A DNA stretch of 64,000 nucleotides from Bacteriovoracaceae bacterium UBA3083 (GCA_002366565.1 DFBJ01000013.1:496001-560000), one strand, 5' to 3'. Positions 43,277 to 52,748 are shown, numbered from the stretch's first letter. Notes: a model not told the origin generated them from the sequence alone. Numbers and translations are program-made.

Positions 43277-45598
43277 TCAAAAAAACGATAACTGATCGCC
43301 ACAAATAATATCATCAAAACTTTTATCAAAAATATTTAAAACTGAGTCAGCTAATGGCTTAATCTGTTTTTCAATATAGTGCTCATAATCGATATTAGAA
43401 TACTCTAGTTCAACTGGGTAAGGCCCAGAGTTAGTCATTACATATTCAATACTCTTCATATTTGACTGGCCAGCTTTATCTTCTAATATTTTAGCTGCCC
43501 TTACATGAGGAGGGATTGTTTTAGTATACTCTGAAATAGATTTTGTTAGCCTCTTTCTATACACAAGTAGATCATCAAACTCACCATTCTTTAATCTATC
43601 AACATAGCCCTTTATAAAATTTTCATAATCTTCATTATGAAAAATCTTCTCAAAAAGAGTATATTGAAAATTCTTAGCTAACTTAGTCCAATCTGAACGA
43701 ACAAACTCCATACCAGAAAAGTATAACTCGTCCTTACCTTCCATTTGAAGTAGTCCAACGTATCTCTTCTTAGCTCCGCCTTCTCCACCTCTAGCAGAAG
43801 GAAGGAATAGTTTCTTAAATACTTTTTCAAATTCCATTTCTAAGTGCGACTCTACACCAAACTTTACCTCTAACTTCTTTGTTAGAAATTCATTTGTTCT
43901 TCTCACTAACTCAGCTGAACGTTCTTTTATTTTATAAATGTCTTCTTGCTTTAACTTAACAAATACTGAATCTGTATCACCATAGAGGACTTCATATCCA
44001 AGCCCCTTAAAAAACTCAATTGATTCTAAAAGTATCCACTGTCCTGTCCCTGTGATCGCAGTAGGAAGATCTGCATGATAAAAACGACAACCAGGCGATC
44101 CCATAACACCATAAAAGGAATTCATTAATATCTTAATCGCCATTGAAAGATGTGAATCATTCAGAGACTTTGCTTGTACTCTCTTTTCAAATAATTCAGT
44201 GATAAAATCAGGTAAGATATTTTCACTTCTTGAAAATTCATGGCCAGTAGGTGTTCTAACAGTATTCACATCACTCATTATGCGAGAGTATGGATCTATT
44301 TTAAAAGTTTTTATAATTGATGGATAAAGGCTCTTAAAATCTAAAACAATAACATTCTCATACAGCCCTACTTTTGGCTCCATGACATATCCACCAGCAG
44401 CATGTGCATCTCTTTGAATATCTAATACGTTTGGAGCAACAAATCCTTTTCTATGAATATGAGGTAATAAAAAGTGATCAAAAGCACCTGTAGAAATTCC
44501 AACACGATCCAGTTGAAGGCCAGAGATTCGAGATCTTGTTACAGCAAGCTCTATGAGCTCAGTTTTATTATAGATATCACTGACAAGAGTACAGTCTAGT
44601 AAATTATACTTTGCTAGTGATTCCTTATCCTCTTTGAATCTTCTTTCGATTTCTTCAACTTTACTTGATCCTGTTGAGCTAATGTCTTTATTAGCCCCCA
44701 ATAATTCTGAGGCAACAGTGTCCAATTTAAAATTTTCAAAACTATAGAAAGAACCTCTCAAAGTAGGAGGACCATCAAGAACAACTCTTCCAGGAATTGA
44801 ACAAGTATAAGTTCCACTCTTTCTTTGGTGGATCTTTATTTTTTCCCCATCTCTGCTAAAATTAAAAGGGATTCCATATTGAGTAAACTTTCTCTCCAGA
44901 AAGTCTAAATCGAACCCTATAACATGCCACCCTATTATGATATCAGGATCAAGCTGTAATACATTCTCTTTAAAGGCGATAAGTACTTCTTTCTCACCTC
45001 TATAATAAGTGAGCTCATCATTTACTTCCCTATTCTCTTCTGCAACCATGAAGACTTTTTTAAACTCTTTTCCTTCTCCAAGTTGGTAATGAACTCCAAT
45101 TGAATAGAGATCAAAGCCAAAGCTTGTTTCAATATCAAAAGATAGTACTTTAAAGTGCTCTTTATAATTCGTTTTCTTAACTTGAGGGTTAGTAAAAATC
45201 TTTAGCTTACCTCTTTGATGACTCTCCCCCTGAACTTCAATATCTCCATTAATGAATCTCTCCATTAAGAAACGCTCATTAGGTCTTACGTCTGATTCGT
45301 AAGTTCTTATTCCATTTTCTGTTAAGAAGTCTCTAGCGGCATATAGATCAGCTTGCTTAGAAAAGTATAGTGCATCAACAGGCTGCTTAGAAAAACTCTT
45401 TAAACCAACACTTTTTCTCTCAAGTAATTTAGGTATTTTTATAGATTGGTTCTTTGATTCTATGAAAAAGACAGGTCGAAAGTTCGTAATAACAACTTTT
45501 ACTGGCCCAGAGTCTGTAGATAAGTAAAAGTGCAGCTCAACACCACTCGTTGAGTCCACGAAATTCGAAGTGAGAATAAAACCCTTAATATTTTCCAT
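43277..45598 (-). CDS. polB: DNA polymerase II (family B)
   Basis: About 773 residues from the ATG at 45598 (M-E-N-I-K-G-F-I-L-T, aligning with E. coli Pol II); a GTG at 45646 would add 16 residues and has no ribosome site. It is a family B polymerase with 3'-5' proofreading, used in translesion and restart synthesis. The exonuclease I motif is F-D-I-E-T, with W-H-V-I-G-F-D-L; polymerase motifs are D-F-K-S-L-Y-P-S-I (A), K-I-L-M-N-S-F-Y-G (B) and Y-G-D-T-D-S-V (C). In E. coli the gene is SOS-controlled; an operator-like palindrome lies upstream here. Confidence 0.94.
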   Translation of the reverse strand: MENIKGFILTSNFVDSTSGVELHFYLSTDSGPVKVVITNFRPVFFIESKNQSIKIPKLLERKSVGLKSFSKQPVDALYFSKQADLYAARDFLTENGIRTYESDVRPNERFLMERFINGDIEVQGESHQRGKLKIFTNPQVKKTNYKEHFKVLSFDIETSFGFDLYSIGVHYQLGEGKEFKKVFMVAEENREVNDELTYYRGEKEVLIAFKENVLQLDPDIIIGWHVIGFDLDFLERKFTQYGIPFNFSRDGEKIKIHQRKSGTYTCSIPGRVVLDGPPTLRGSFYSFENFKLDTVASELLGANKDISSTGSSKVEEIERRFKEDKESLAKYNLLDCTLVSDIYNKTELIELAVTRSRISGLQLDRVGISTGAFDHFLLPHIHRKGFVAPNVLDIQRDAHAAGGYVMEPKVGLYENVIVLDFKSLYPSIIKTFKIDPYSRIMSDVNTVRTPTGHEFSRSENILPDFITELFEKRVQAKSLNDSHLSMAIKILMNSFYGVMGSPGCRFYHADLPTAITGTGQWILLESIEFFKGLGYEVLYGDTDSVFVKLKQEDIYKIKERSAELVRRTNEFLTKKLEVKFGVESHLEMEFEKVFKKLFLPSARGGEGGAKKRYVGLLQMEGKDELYFSGMEFVRSDWTKLAKNFQYTLFEKIFHNEDYENFIKGYVDRLKNGEFDDLLVYRKRLTKSISEYTKTIPPHVRAAKILEDKAGQSNMKSIEYVMTNSGPYPVELEYSNIDYEHYIEKQIKPLADSVLNIFDKSFDDIICGDQLSFF

Positions 45599-45697
45599 AG
45601 AGCTATTTATATACTGTAAAAAGGAGATAGCCAAACCTATAAGCACAGAAATAAGTGTTTAATATTAATACCTTATGTCTTTTTATAGATAAAAAGT

Positions 45698-45718
45698 TTA
45701 CTGTATAAATCGTATACA
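45698..45718. promoter_or_regulatory. Operator-like palindrome upstream of polB
   Basis: TGTATA (45702-45707), five bases, TATACA (45713-45718) is a perfect 6-bp inverted repeat in the divergent gap between polB and the M15-like gene. Overlapping it, TTAC-TGT-ATAA (45698-45708) differs in one position from the Bdellovibrio LexA box as I recall it (TTAC-N3-GTAA). Confidence 0.4.
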
Positions 45719-45780
45719 CCCTGAGAACTTATTACAATGAACCCTATTTTTTTGGATAGTTAGCTTAGTATGAATCCCAT

Positions 45781-46605
45781 ATGAAATTAAAACTACTACT
45801 CACATTGACACTTATTTTTTCTATTAGTTGTGGAAAAAATACTGAACCTGACCAAAGCTATATCATTAATGATGAGAAATCTGACGTGGTATCAACAAGT
45901 GTAACTGACAAATTAATCAGTACTAACGCTAAGGACTACTCAGAAGAACTGCTCAAAGACGTAACTTTTGAAGAAGATAGCTGTGAATCAAACAATATCC
46001 TAAGAGATGTACTCATTTTCGGAGAGAAAATTAAGTCTCTTGGTGGTCATGTTTTAGATTTAGATGAGTTTGGAGAAGATGAAGTTGAATTTCAAAAATT
46101 CTTAACAGAGTCTGGCGTGCAAACAATGAGTGCAATGGATATAGCAAACTCGGGAACGAAATCGACAATGGTGTCTTGTAATGAAACCAATATGATTCCA
46201 CCAAAGTCATGCTGGTATAGATCATTAGCATTTAGCCTATTAATAGATAAAATTGAAGACGAAACTGGTGTTGATACAACTCTGACTAGTCACTATAGAA
46301 GCTCTTGCTACAATAATAAGCTTGGTGGTGCCAAAAAAAGTGATCACATTAGTGCAAAGGCAATGGATTTCTCTATGGGGAATCAGGAAAATAGACACGA
46401 AGTAGAAAAGTTTATCTGTAACAAATTATGGAAAGAAAATTACTTTATGGATAGTGAAACAGAGGCCTTAAGTAATGTTTCAATAGGACTTGGAAAAACA
46501 TATATCCACTTAGGCCTAGATAGCACACACGGAAGAAGGCATTGGGTATATAATGATTATGCAAAGGCAAATACAATGCCTGCCACTTGCTGGAATATAA
46601 ATTAA
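45781..46605 (+). CDS. Lipoprotein with peptidase M15-like domain
   Basis: 274 residues. The lipobox is FSISC (Cys17). The C-terminal half resembles M15-type D-Ala-D-Ala carboxypeptidases: T-S-H-Y-R-S-S-C, K-L-G-G-A-K-K-S-D-H-I-S-A-K-A-M-D-F-S (H and D as zinc ligands near 190) and a later H-L-G-L-D-S-T-H-G-R-R-H-W-V-Y. It would trim cell-wall peptides in the periplasm. Some ligand spacing differs from VanX/VanY types, so activity is not certain. It is 107 bases before the aromatic operon and probably separate from it. Confidence 0.72.
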   Translation: MKLKLLLTLTLIFSISCGKNTEPDQSYIINDEKSDVVSTSVTDKLISTNAKDYSEELLKDVTFEEDSCESNNILRDVLIFGEKIKSLGGHVLDLDEFGEDEVEFQKFLTESGVQTMSAMDIANSGTKSTMVSCNETNMIPPKSCWYRSLAFSLLIDKIEDETGVDTTLTSHYRSSCYNNKLGGAKKSDHISAKAMDFSMGNQENRHEVEKFICNKLWKENYFMDSETEALSNVSIGLGKTYIHLGLDSTHGRRHWVYNDYAKANTMPATCWNIN

Positions 46606-46625
46606 GATTTCTTTCTAGGGCTAGA

Positions 46626-46679
46626 CAAGACTTTGTGAAAATACTTTAGTCTTGATTTAACTAGAAAGGAATTTATATT
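46626..46679 (+). promoter_or_regulatory. Candidate promoter and inverted repeat of the aromatic operon
   Basis: TTGATT (46652-46657) and TATATT (46674-46679) are separated by 16 bases. CAAGACT (46626-46632) and AGTCTTG (46648-46654) form a perfect 7-bp inverted repeat whose right arm overlaps the -35, as an operator would. Confidence 0.4.
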
Positions 46680-46712
46680 AGATAGATTGATTAATTACTG
46701 CCGGAGAATATT

Positions 46713-47804
46713 ATGGATTTCTTACCCCTCAATAAATGGTTACCAAATTTAAAAAGACCATTAGTCATTGCAGGTCCATGCTCGGCAGAGTCACATGAAC
46801 AAATGATGAGTACAGCAAAAGAAATTGCTAAAATACCTGATGTAAGAATTTTCAGGGCCGGTATTTGGAAACCAAGAACTAGACCTAATTGTTTTGAAGG
46901 TGTTGGAGAAGAGGGACTCAAGTGGTTAGCTGATGTCAAAGCAGAGACAGGACTACTAACAACTACTGAAGTTGCAAATACTCAACATGTAGAACTAGCA
47001 CTTAAACATGGAGTAGATATCCTTTGGATTGGTGCAAGAACTACGGTATCCCCTTTTGCTGTTCAGGAAATAGCAGATGCTTTAAAGGGAACCAATATTC
47101 CAGTAATGGTAAAGAATCCAGTAAACCAAGACCTTGCTTTATGGATTGGCGCACTCGAAAGAATGGCCGGAGCAGGAATTAATAAAATAGCAGCAATTCA
47201 TAGAGGCTTCTCTACAGGTGATACATCTAAGTACAGAAACCTTCCTCTATGGAAAATTCCAATGGAGCTAAAAAGTAAATTCCAAGACCTACCTATTATC
47301 TGTGACCCAAGTCACATTGCAGGAAGAAGGGACTTAATATCATATGTATGCCAAAAAGCTATGGATGCAGATATGGAAGGCCTTATGGTCGAAACACATA
47401 TCAATCCAAATAAAGCCCTTTCAGATGCGGCTCAACAAGTAACACCTGAAGCTCTAGCAGCAATTATCGAAGGTCTCTCTCTGAGAACAGAATTTGGTGT
47501 TGATAGAAACTTTGAGCAAGAGTTAGATATTTTAAGAGGACAAGTTGATAGAGTTGACCTAGAGATTCTTGAAGCTCTTAAGGTCAGAACAGATATCATC
47601 ACAAAAATCGGGTTAGCTAAAAAAGAAAAGAATATCATGCCTCTTCAAATCCAGAGAATGGACGAACTAATGAAGAAGAGAATTGATCTTGGTAAGACTT
47701 TAGGACTAACTGAAAATTTTGTTAAAGAAATCTATGACACTATCCACAGCGAAAGTGTTCGTATTCAAAGTCAAATAGTGAACGACTTTGACAGCAAAAA
47801 ATAA
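46713..47804 (+). CDS. DAHP synthase fused to type II chorismate mutase
   Basis: 363 residues. The first 265 are a KDO8P-type (I-beta) DAHP synthase: VIAGPCSAES, I-W-K-P-R-T-R-P, A-A-I-H-R-G-F and I-C-D-P-S-H-I-A-G. The last 90 are an AroQ helical chorismate mutase (L-R-G-Q-V-D-R-V-D-L-E-I-L-E-A-L, I-G-L-A-K-K-E-K-N, Q-R-M-D-E-L). It makes the first shikimate-pathway compound and converts chorismate to prephenate. The order (synthase first) matches the Bacteroidetes-style bifunctional enzyme, in which the mutase can control the synthase. SD-like CCGGAG precedes the ATG. Confidence 0.93.
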   Translation: MDFLPLNKWLPNLKRPLVIAGPCSAESHEQMMSTAKEIAKIPDVRIFRAGIWKPRTRPNCFEGVGEEGLKWLADVKAETGLLTTTEVANTQHVELALKHGVDILWIGARTTVSPFAVQEIADALKGTNIPVMVKNPVNQDLALWIGALERMAGAGINKIAAIHRGFSTGDTSKYRNLPLWKIPMELKSKFQDLPIICDPSHIAGRRDLISYVCQKAMDADMEGLMVETHINPNKALSDAAQQVTPEALAAIIEGLSLRTEFGVDRNFEQELDILRGQVDRVDLEILEALKVRTDIITKIGLAKKEKNIMPLQIQRMDELMKKRIDLGKTLGLTENFVKEIYDTIHSESVRIQSQIVNDFDSKK

Positions 47805-47810
47805 AAATAT

Positions 47811-48983
47811 GTGTATAATGAACACATGGAAAATTCAAAAAGAGTAAATTGCATAGAAGCATCAAAGAGTATCTCCCTTTCAGCTAAAATAGCAGAGTTG
47901 AAAGAACTTGGAGAAGATATCATAGGACTCAATGTAGGAGAGCCAGACTTTGCCACTCCTGCACCAATCATTGAGGCAACCATCAAAGCTCTACGAGAAA
48001 ATAAAACTCGCTATTCTCTAGTTCAAGGACTAGATCAGTTAAGAGATGGGATTGCCCACTACTTAAATAAAAAATACGACTTAAATGCCAATAAAGATCA
48101 TATCCTTCTTGGAAATGGCTCTAAGCATATTCTTTATTTAATATTTCAAACACTTTTAAATGATGGAGACGAAGTCATAATACCTTCTCCCTATTGGGTG
48201 ACATTTCCAGAGTCTGTAAAGCTCGCAGGAGGAGTCCCCAACTTCGTCGATACAAAAGATAATTTCCAATTAGATATTCAAAATATTGAAGATGCAATAA
48301 ATGATAAGACAAAGGCAATATTAATCAACACTCCAAATAATCCAACTGGAGCAGTTTATAATGCTGAAGATCTTCAAAAGGTCGTTGATTTAGCAACAAA
48401 GTATGACTTAAAGATTGTCTCTGACGAAGCCTATGAAATTCTAACTTATAATAAAGTTAAGCACATTAATATCTCATCTCTAAGCGAAGAAGCATTCAAA
48501 CGAACATTAACTGTTCAATCCTTTTCTAAAAGTTTTTGTATGACAGGGTTTAGAATTGGTTATCTCTGTGCAGAAAAATCTTTCATTGATGATGTTAATA
48601 AACTACAAGGTCACCTTTCAGGAAATAATTGTACGTTTGCTCAGTATGGAGCACTAGAGGCATTAAGATTAGACGCTGGCCTACTTAGAATTCTAACAAA
48701 AGAGTTAGAGTCTAGAATGAAATTGGCTCATGAACTCTTTAGTGAGTTCTTCCCAATTGAAAAACCAGATGGAGCATTCTATTTATTTCCAAATGCTACA
48801 GAAATGATCAAAAAATTAAATTTAAAAAACAGTGAAGAACTCTCTTTATATATATTAGAAAAATCAAAAGTTGCAATCCTTCCAGGAATTGCTTTTGGAA
48901 AAGAGAATTACTTAAGAATTTCTTTTGCTCAAAGTAGAGAAGAAATTATTGAAGCTCATAAGAGAATGAAGGAAGTTCTATGA
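47811..48983 (+). CDS. Aspartate/aromatic aminotransferase, class I
   Basis: 390 residues. The fold-type I pattern is clear: L-N-V-G-E-P-D-F, INTPNNPTGAV near 170, V-S-D-E-A-Y-E, and the PLP lysine in SFSKSFCMTGFRIGY near 240. Operon position suggests it aminates phenylpyruvate and 4-hydroxyphenylpyruvate to Phe and Tyr, although aspartate specificity is equally typical of the family. A start at 47826 (M-E-N-S) is possible. The stop overlaps the next start by four bases. Confidence 0.92.
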   Translation: MYNEHMENSKRVNCIEASKSISLSAKIAELKELGEDIIGLNVGEPDFATPAPIIEATIKALRENKTRYSLVQGLDQLRDGIAHYLNKKYDLNANKDHILLGNGSKHILYLIFQTLLNDGDEVIIPSPYWVTFPESVKLAGGVPNFVDTKDNFQLDIQNIEDAINDKTKAILINTPNNPTGAVYNAEDLQKVVDLATKYDLKIVSDEAYEILTYNKVKHINISSLSEEAFKRTLTVQSFSKSFCMTGFRIGYLCAEKSFIDDVNKLQGHLSGNNCTFAQYGALEALRLDAGLLRILTKELESRMKLAHELFSEFFPIEKPDGAFYLFPNATEMIKKLNLKNSEELSLYILEKSKVAILPGIAFGKENYLRISFAQSREEIIEAHKRMKEVL

Positions 48984-49708
48984 AAGTAGGAATTATTGGC
49001 TTTGGTCGTTTAGGAAAGCTGCTTACTAAGAATATATCTAGAGACGCTACGACTCTAGTCTTTGATACAAACTTAGATCTTAACAAACTAGAAGAGTTTG
49101 GATCGACAGCAGGATCACTTAAAGAAGTTTGCGAATGTCCTATTCTAATTCTTTGTATTCCAATATCTGCAATTGAAACTGCGGCCCTAGAAATCTCTAA
49201 ATTTGTAGGTAAAGATACACTCGTTATTGATGTGTGCTCAGTAAAAGTTCATCCTATGGAACTTCTTGAAAAAATATTACCAGCTGAAACAGAAATTCTT
49301 GGAACTCATCCAATGTTTGGCCCAGACTCTGCTGCTAAGAGCTTATACGGCTGTAAAATAGTGTTATGTAAACAAAGAGTTAATGAAGAGAAGTACCAGA
49401 ATATAAAAGGATACCTAGAGTCTCATGGATTAAAAGTTATCGAGGCCACAGCTCATGAGCACGATAAGCAAATCGCAAATAGTCTAATCCTTACACATAC
49501 TATAGGTAGAACACTTATGGAGATGGAGTCCACAGATATGGACATTGATACTAAAGGATACAGACGCCTTTTAAAAATCCTAGAAACAGTTGAAAATGAT
49601 AGTGTTCAACTATTTAAAGATATGAATAAGTATAACCCTTACGCTAAAGATATGAGAGAATCTCTTATGAGTTCACTCACTAAAACATTAGAAAGTGCTT
49701 TAGAGTGA
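48980..49708 (+). CDS. tyrA: Prephenate dehydrogenase
   Basis: 242 residues, short monofunctional form. It oxidises and decarboxylates prephenate to 4-hydroxyphenylpyruvate using NAD(P). VGIIGFGRLGKLL at 3-15 is the nucleotide-binding loop; I-D-V-C-S-V-K near 90, G-T-H-P-M-F-G-P near 112 and H-D-K-Q-I-A-N-S-L near 165 are the substrate motifs. There is no ACT domain, so feedback control by tyrosine is probably elsewhere. It is coupled to both neighbours by ATGA/GTGA overlaps. Confidence 0.93.
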   Translation: MKVGIIGFGRLGKLLTKNISRDATTLVFDTNLDLNKLEEFGSTAGSLKEVCECPILILCIPISAIETAALEISKFVGKDTLVIDVCSVKVHPMELLEKILPAETEILGTHPMFGPDSAAKSLYGCKIVLCKQRVNEEKYQNIKGYLESHGLKVIEATAHEHDKQIANSLILTHTIGRTLMEMESTDMDIDTKGYRRLLKILETVENDSVQLFKDMNKYNPYAKDMRESLMSSLTKTLESALE

Positions 49709-50526
49709 AAATAGCATTTCAAGGAAAACGTGGCGCATATAGTGAAATGGCCATTAGACAATACTTTAAAAATGAAGTGGACCCTGTTGGTTTTGATCTC
49801 AGTGAAGAGGTCTGCATTGCACTTGAAGATGATGACGTTGCCACAGGGGTGCTTCCTGTTGAAAATAGTATTGTAGGAAATGTCGCAGTAAATGTTGATC
49901 TACTCCTTAAGCATCACTTCTTTATAATTGGGGAAATCTATCTACCAATTAACCACTGTCTACTTGCAAAAAAAGGTGTCACTCTAAAAGATATAAAAAC
50001 AGTTAAATCCCACCCTATTGCACTTGCCCAATGCCATGATTTCCTAGTAAAAAATAAAATTAGAGGCATACCAGAGTTTGATACTGCTGGTTCAAGTGAA
50101 TTACTTTCAAAAAGTAATATTACAAATGAAGGGACTATTAGTTCATCACTTAGTGCTGAATACTATGGATTAGATATTGTAAGTGAAGAGATTCAAAAAG
50201 TTGATACCAACTTCACACGATTTGTTGTCTTCGTTAAAGAAAAAAATATTCCAGAAGGCCTTAAGTTAGAAAAAACAAGCATTGCTTTTTCTACAAATCA
50301 TAAGCCTGGAGCACTTCTTGGATGCTTACAGGAATTTGCAGCCTATGGATTAAATATGACTAAAATTGAGTCTCGTCCAATCCCAGAAAATCCATTCATG
50401 TATACTTTCTTTGTAGATTTTCTTGGCTCGATTCATGATCAGAATGTAAAAGATTGTCTATTGAAACTAAAAGAGCATACGAATACAGTTAAAATTCTTG
50501 GAAGTTACCCAAAAGCAAAATTCTAA
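49705..50526 (+). CDS. pheA: Prephenate dehydratase with ACT domain
   Basis: 273 residues from a GTG overlapping the tyrA stop. It converts prephenate to phenylpyruvate. The catalytic part (1-180) has F-Q-G-K-R-G-A-Y-S-E, L-P-V-E-N-S-I-V-G and the T-R-F motif (N-F-T-R-F-V-V) near 173. The ACT regulatory domain has P-G-A-L-L-G-C-L and I-E-S-R-P, the phenylalanine-sensing elements. It completes the Phe/Tyr operon. The chorismate mutase activity is on the DAHP synthase, not here. Confidence 0.94.
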   Translation: MKIAFQGKRGAYSEMAIRQYFKNEVDPVGFDLSEEVCIALEDDDVATGVLPVENSIVGNVAVNVDLLLKHHFFIIGEIYLPINHCLLAKKGVTLKDIKTVKSHPIALAQCHDFLVKNKIRGIPEFDTAGSSELLSKSNITNEGTISSSLSAEYYGLDIVSEEIQKVDTNFTRFVVFVKEKNIPEGLKLEKTSIAFSTNHKPGALLGCLQEFAAYGLNMTKIESRPIPENPFMYTFFVDFLGSIHDQNVKDCLLKLKEHTNTVKILGSYPKAKF

Positions 50527-51125
50527 GGTTTTGTAGACATGAGAACTTCCTGCTCTCTCTTTGCCCTTGCGAAGTCTTTTGCAAGTTTACGACCCCAGAA
50601 GAGTTCAAAGACATAGAAAATAGCAAAAAGTATATAGTTACCAATTGTTTTAAAGAATATCCATGTATCTGTACTTTCAAAAAGTGCGATATATCCCATA
50701 AAAAGACCTGTAACAAAGAAATAGTAAGTCAGATGTTTCTCCATTGAGTGAACAAAGAACATAGGAGGCTTATTCTTTAGAGGAAGTCCCTCTAAAAACT
50801 CTACCAATAGCCCCTTCCCTACTTTTAGCCTATAAAACATGAAGCTAGATATTCCGACACCAGTAATTGCTGGCTGTAATCTAAACCATACACCCTCATC
50901 TCCAAGGAGACTTAAACCACCGAGAAAGAGAATTAAAAAGAAATTTGCTTTTGAAATAGTGTGAACGTGTTTTATAAAGATTTTCTCTGCTGCAATCTCA
51001 AGTATAGCTAGCGCAAGTCCACCAGTGATTGCAATACGTACTGGATAATATTCGTCTAAGTACCAATATGCTATTGCCGGTAGAAATGAAATAAGAAAAA
51101 AGCTCTTAGAAAATGATTTATCCAT
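50523..51125 (-). CDS. yciB: YciB-like inner-membrane protein (septation protein A family)
   Basis: 200 residues with five membrane segments. The family features I use are F-L-P-A-I-A-Y-W near residue 14, the G-G-L-S-L-L-G-D-E-G-V-W-F-R-L-Q-P-A segment near 70 (typical G-G-x-T-L-x-x-x-D-x-x-F-x-x-x-P) and a late helix pair followed by W-G-R-K-L-A. YciB in other bacteria interacts with the elongation and division machinery. The stop is shared with pheA (CTAA). Confidence 0.7.
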   Translation of the reverse strand: MDKSFSKSFFLISFLPAIAYWYLDEYYPVRIAITGGLALAILEIAAEKIFIKHVHTISKANFFLILFLGGLSLLGDEGVWFRLQPAITGVGISSFMFYRLKVGKGLLVEFLEGLPLKNKPPMFFVHSMEKHLTYYFFVTGLFMGYIALFESTDTWIFFKTIGNYILFAIFYVFELFWGRKLAKDFARAKREQEVLMSTKP

Positions 51126-51160
51126 ATTATAGAATTAACATGGATAAACCTATTATGTCA

Positions 51161-52171
51161 TTATCCTGCTTTTTTGAAGTCTTCTTCTAATACTTCAAGT
51201 TTATTTGTGCAATATTCTAAATATTTCTTCTTTAAACTACTTGGATCTAAGATTTCAATATGGTCTTTAATGCTTAGAATCCATTCAAATAACTCATCAC
51301 ATGGCTCAACTGATGCTGCCCATATAAGATCACCATTCAAGTTTGTAGTCACATAAGGGTTTCCTAAAAATTGATAGGCAGGCCTAAGATCCACCGATTC
51401 CGATGAGATTATCTTTAGGACAAGCCTCTCTTCTTGTCCCGTAATAGCTCGCACAGCTGAGACAAAATCATTTATTTCAATAGAGCTAAAATTAGGACTA
51501 TAGCTCGTTTCAATATCTACATTTATTTTGTGAATTTCTAATATATTAAAATATATTAAGCATCGATCATTACAATCTTCCCCAACAAGACAAAGCTCTC
51601 CTTCTAAAAAGACTGCTTTCCTTGGGTAGAAATCTATACTTCGCTTATCGTGAAGCTGGATATTTAAAGCATGATCTTCACTCATTGCTTGTTCAGTTTT
51701 CTTTAGAAAGTTACGATGCTTTAGATCGAGATTCTCTAAAAGTTTAAACCTTGTTTCTTCATCATGAATAGCATTGAAGAGATTATGTGATGAGTACTCT
51801 GTTTCAATTTCATTTAACTTATCACTCAATATTTCATGATGAGCAGTTCCTTTCTCTTCTTCCATTTTAGGGAAGTGAGCCTGAAATGCTAACCACTCTT
51901 TAAAAGTAAGCTGCATTGAGATCATTTGTTCGGCCTTTACAGGATGAATATAATTTCGTCCTTCATATTCTGACACATCAACAAAGTAATTAAGGTTTTT
52001 TAAAAATGATACGGCTTCAGAGAATAGATCTACATCAATTTCTGAAAAGTTTAAGAATTGTTTTAAAGGCATTGGCTCGTTAAGATTCTCTAGACAAGTT
52101 AAAAATGTCCAGAATTCTTCCTTTAAAATCAGTGAGTTATTGTGCATTAATGTTTCCTTAATAAAAGACAA
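51161..52171 (-). CDS. WYL-domain regulatory protein
   Basis: 336 residues. The C-terminal half resembles a WYL ligand-binding module: I-D-F-Y-P-R-K-A-V-F-L-E-G-E-L-C-L-V-G-E (the first strand pair), Y-F-N-I-L-E-I-H-K-I and the WCX tail V-E-P-C-D-E-L-F-E-W-I-L near 297. The N-terminus (about 15-70) looks like a winged helix and would bind DNA. WYL regulators often sense nucleotides or single-stranded DNA. It is divergent from the 52248 gene by 76 bases. The target is unknown. Confidence 0.7.
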   Translation of the reverse strand: MSFIKETLMHNNSLILKEEFWTFLTCLENLNEPMPLKQFLNFSEIDVDLFSEAVSFLKNLNYFVDVSEYEGRNYIHPVKAEQMISMQLTFKEWLAFQAHFPKMEEEKGTAHHEILSDKLNEIETEYSSHNLFNAIHDEETRFKLLENLDLKHRNFLKKTEQAMSEDHALNIQLHDKRSIDFYPRKAVFLEGELCLVGEDCNDRCLIYFNILEIHKINVDIETSYSPNFSSIEINDFVSAVRAITGQEERLVLKIISSESVDLRPAYQFLGNPYVTTNLNGDLIWAASVEPCDELFEWILSIKDHIEILDPSSLKKKYLEYCTNKLEVLEEDFKKAG

Positions 52172-52247
52172 TCTAAATAACTTACCAATCTTGTCGGCTA
52201 TTCTTTCAAAGCTCTTTAGTGATTTTTATTAAAAAAGAGTGCATAAT

Positions 52248-52748
52248 ATGTCTATGGCATCGAAATTACTGACAAAGTACCCTATTTTAATGGTTGGCCT
52301 TCTACTTATGGCCCTCTTCCTTTTTCAACTCAGAGACAAGGGATTACTAGAATCTCGTAGAGAGAGTATGACTGCGAGTTCCTGTAGGGCCGTTCGAGTT
52401 ATGCTAAATAAGAGAATACCTTCTAATTGGAACTCTACTTGTGAGGGGAATAACTTAGCTGTATCGATTAATTTTGCGATTGATGAAAAGAGTTATAAAG
52501 ACCTAGGTAACTTAAGAGCTATCATGTACAGAGGTCTGGCAAATAATTTGATTCTAATTTCTAAAAACTCTCCAAGTGACAGCTTAGAAAGAACAGATAT
52601 TGTAAGGGTAAGAATGAATCATTCTGAACTTGAAATCAATGCTGTAACTGAAGGAAGATTTCTAATTAAGCTAGCAACTATAAAATCGAAAGAGCTTATT
52701 AAAGAACATTTAAAAGCAACTGTTCAAGTCAAAGAGAGTAAGAAATAA
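52248..52748 (+). CDS. Single-pass membrane protein of unknown function
   Basis: 166 residues from the ATG at 52248 (a GTG at 52239 and an ATG at 52254 are alternatives). One N-terminal membrane helix (PILMVGLLLMALFLFQL), then a soluble domain with two cysteines (S-S-C-R, S-T-C-E) and mixed beta strands. Not recognised. The last 39 bases overlap the convergent pseudouridine synthase gene, the longest overlap in the window. Confidence 0.6.
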   Translation: MSMASKLLTKYPILMVGLLLMALFLFQLRDKGLLESRRESMTASSCRAVRVMLNKRIPSNWNSTCEGNNLAVSINFAIDEKSYKDLGNLRAIMYRGLANNLILISKNSPSDSLERTDIVRVRMNHSELEINAVTEGRFLIKLATIKSKELIKEHLKATVQVKESKK

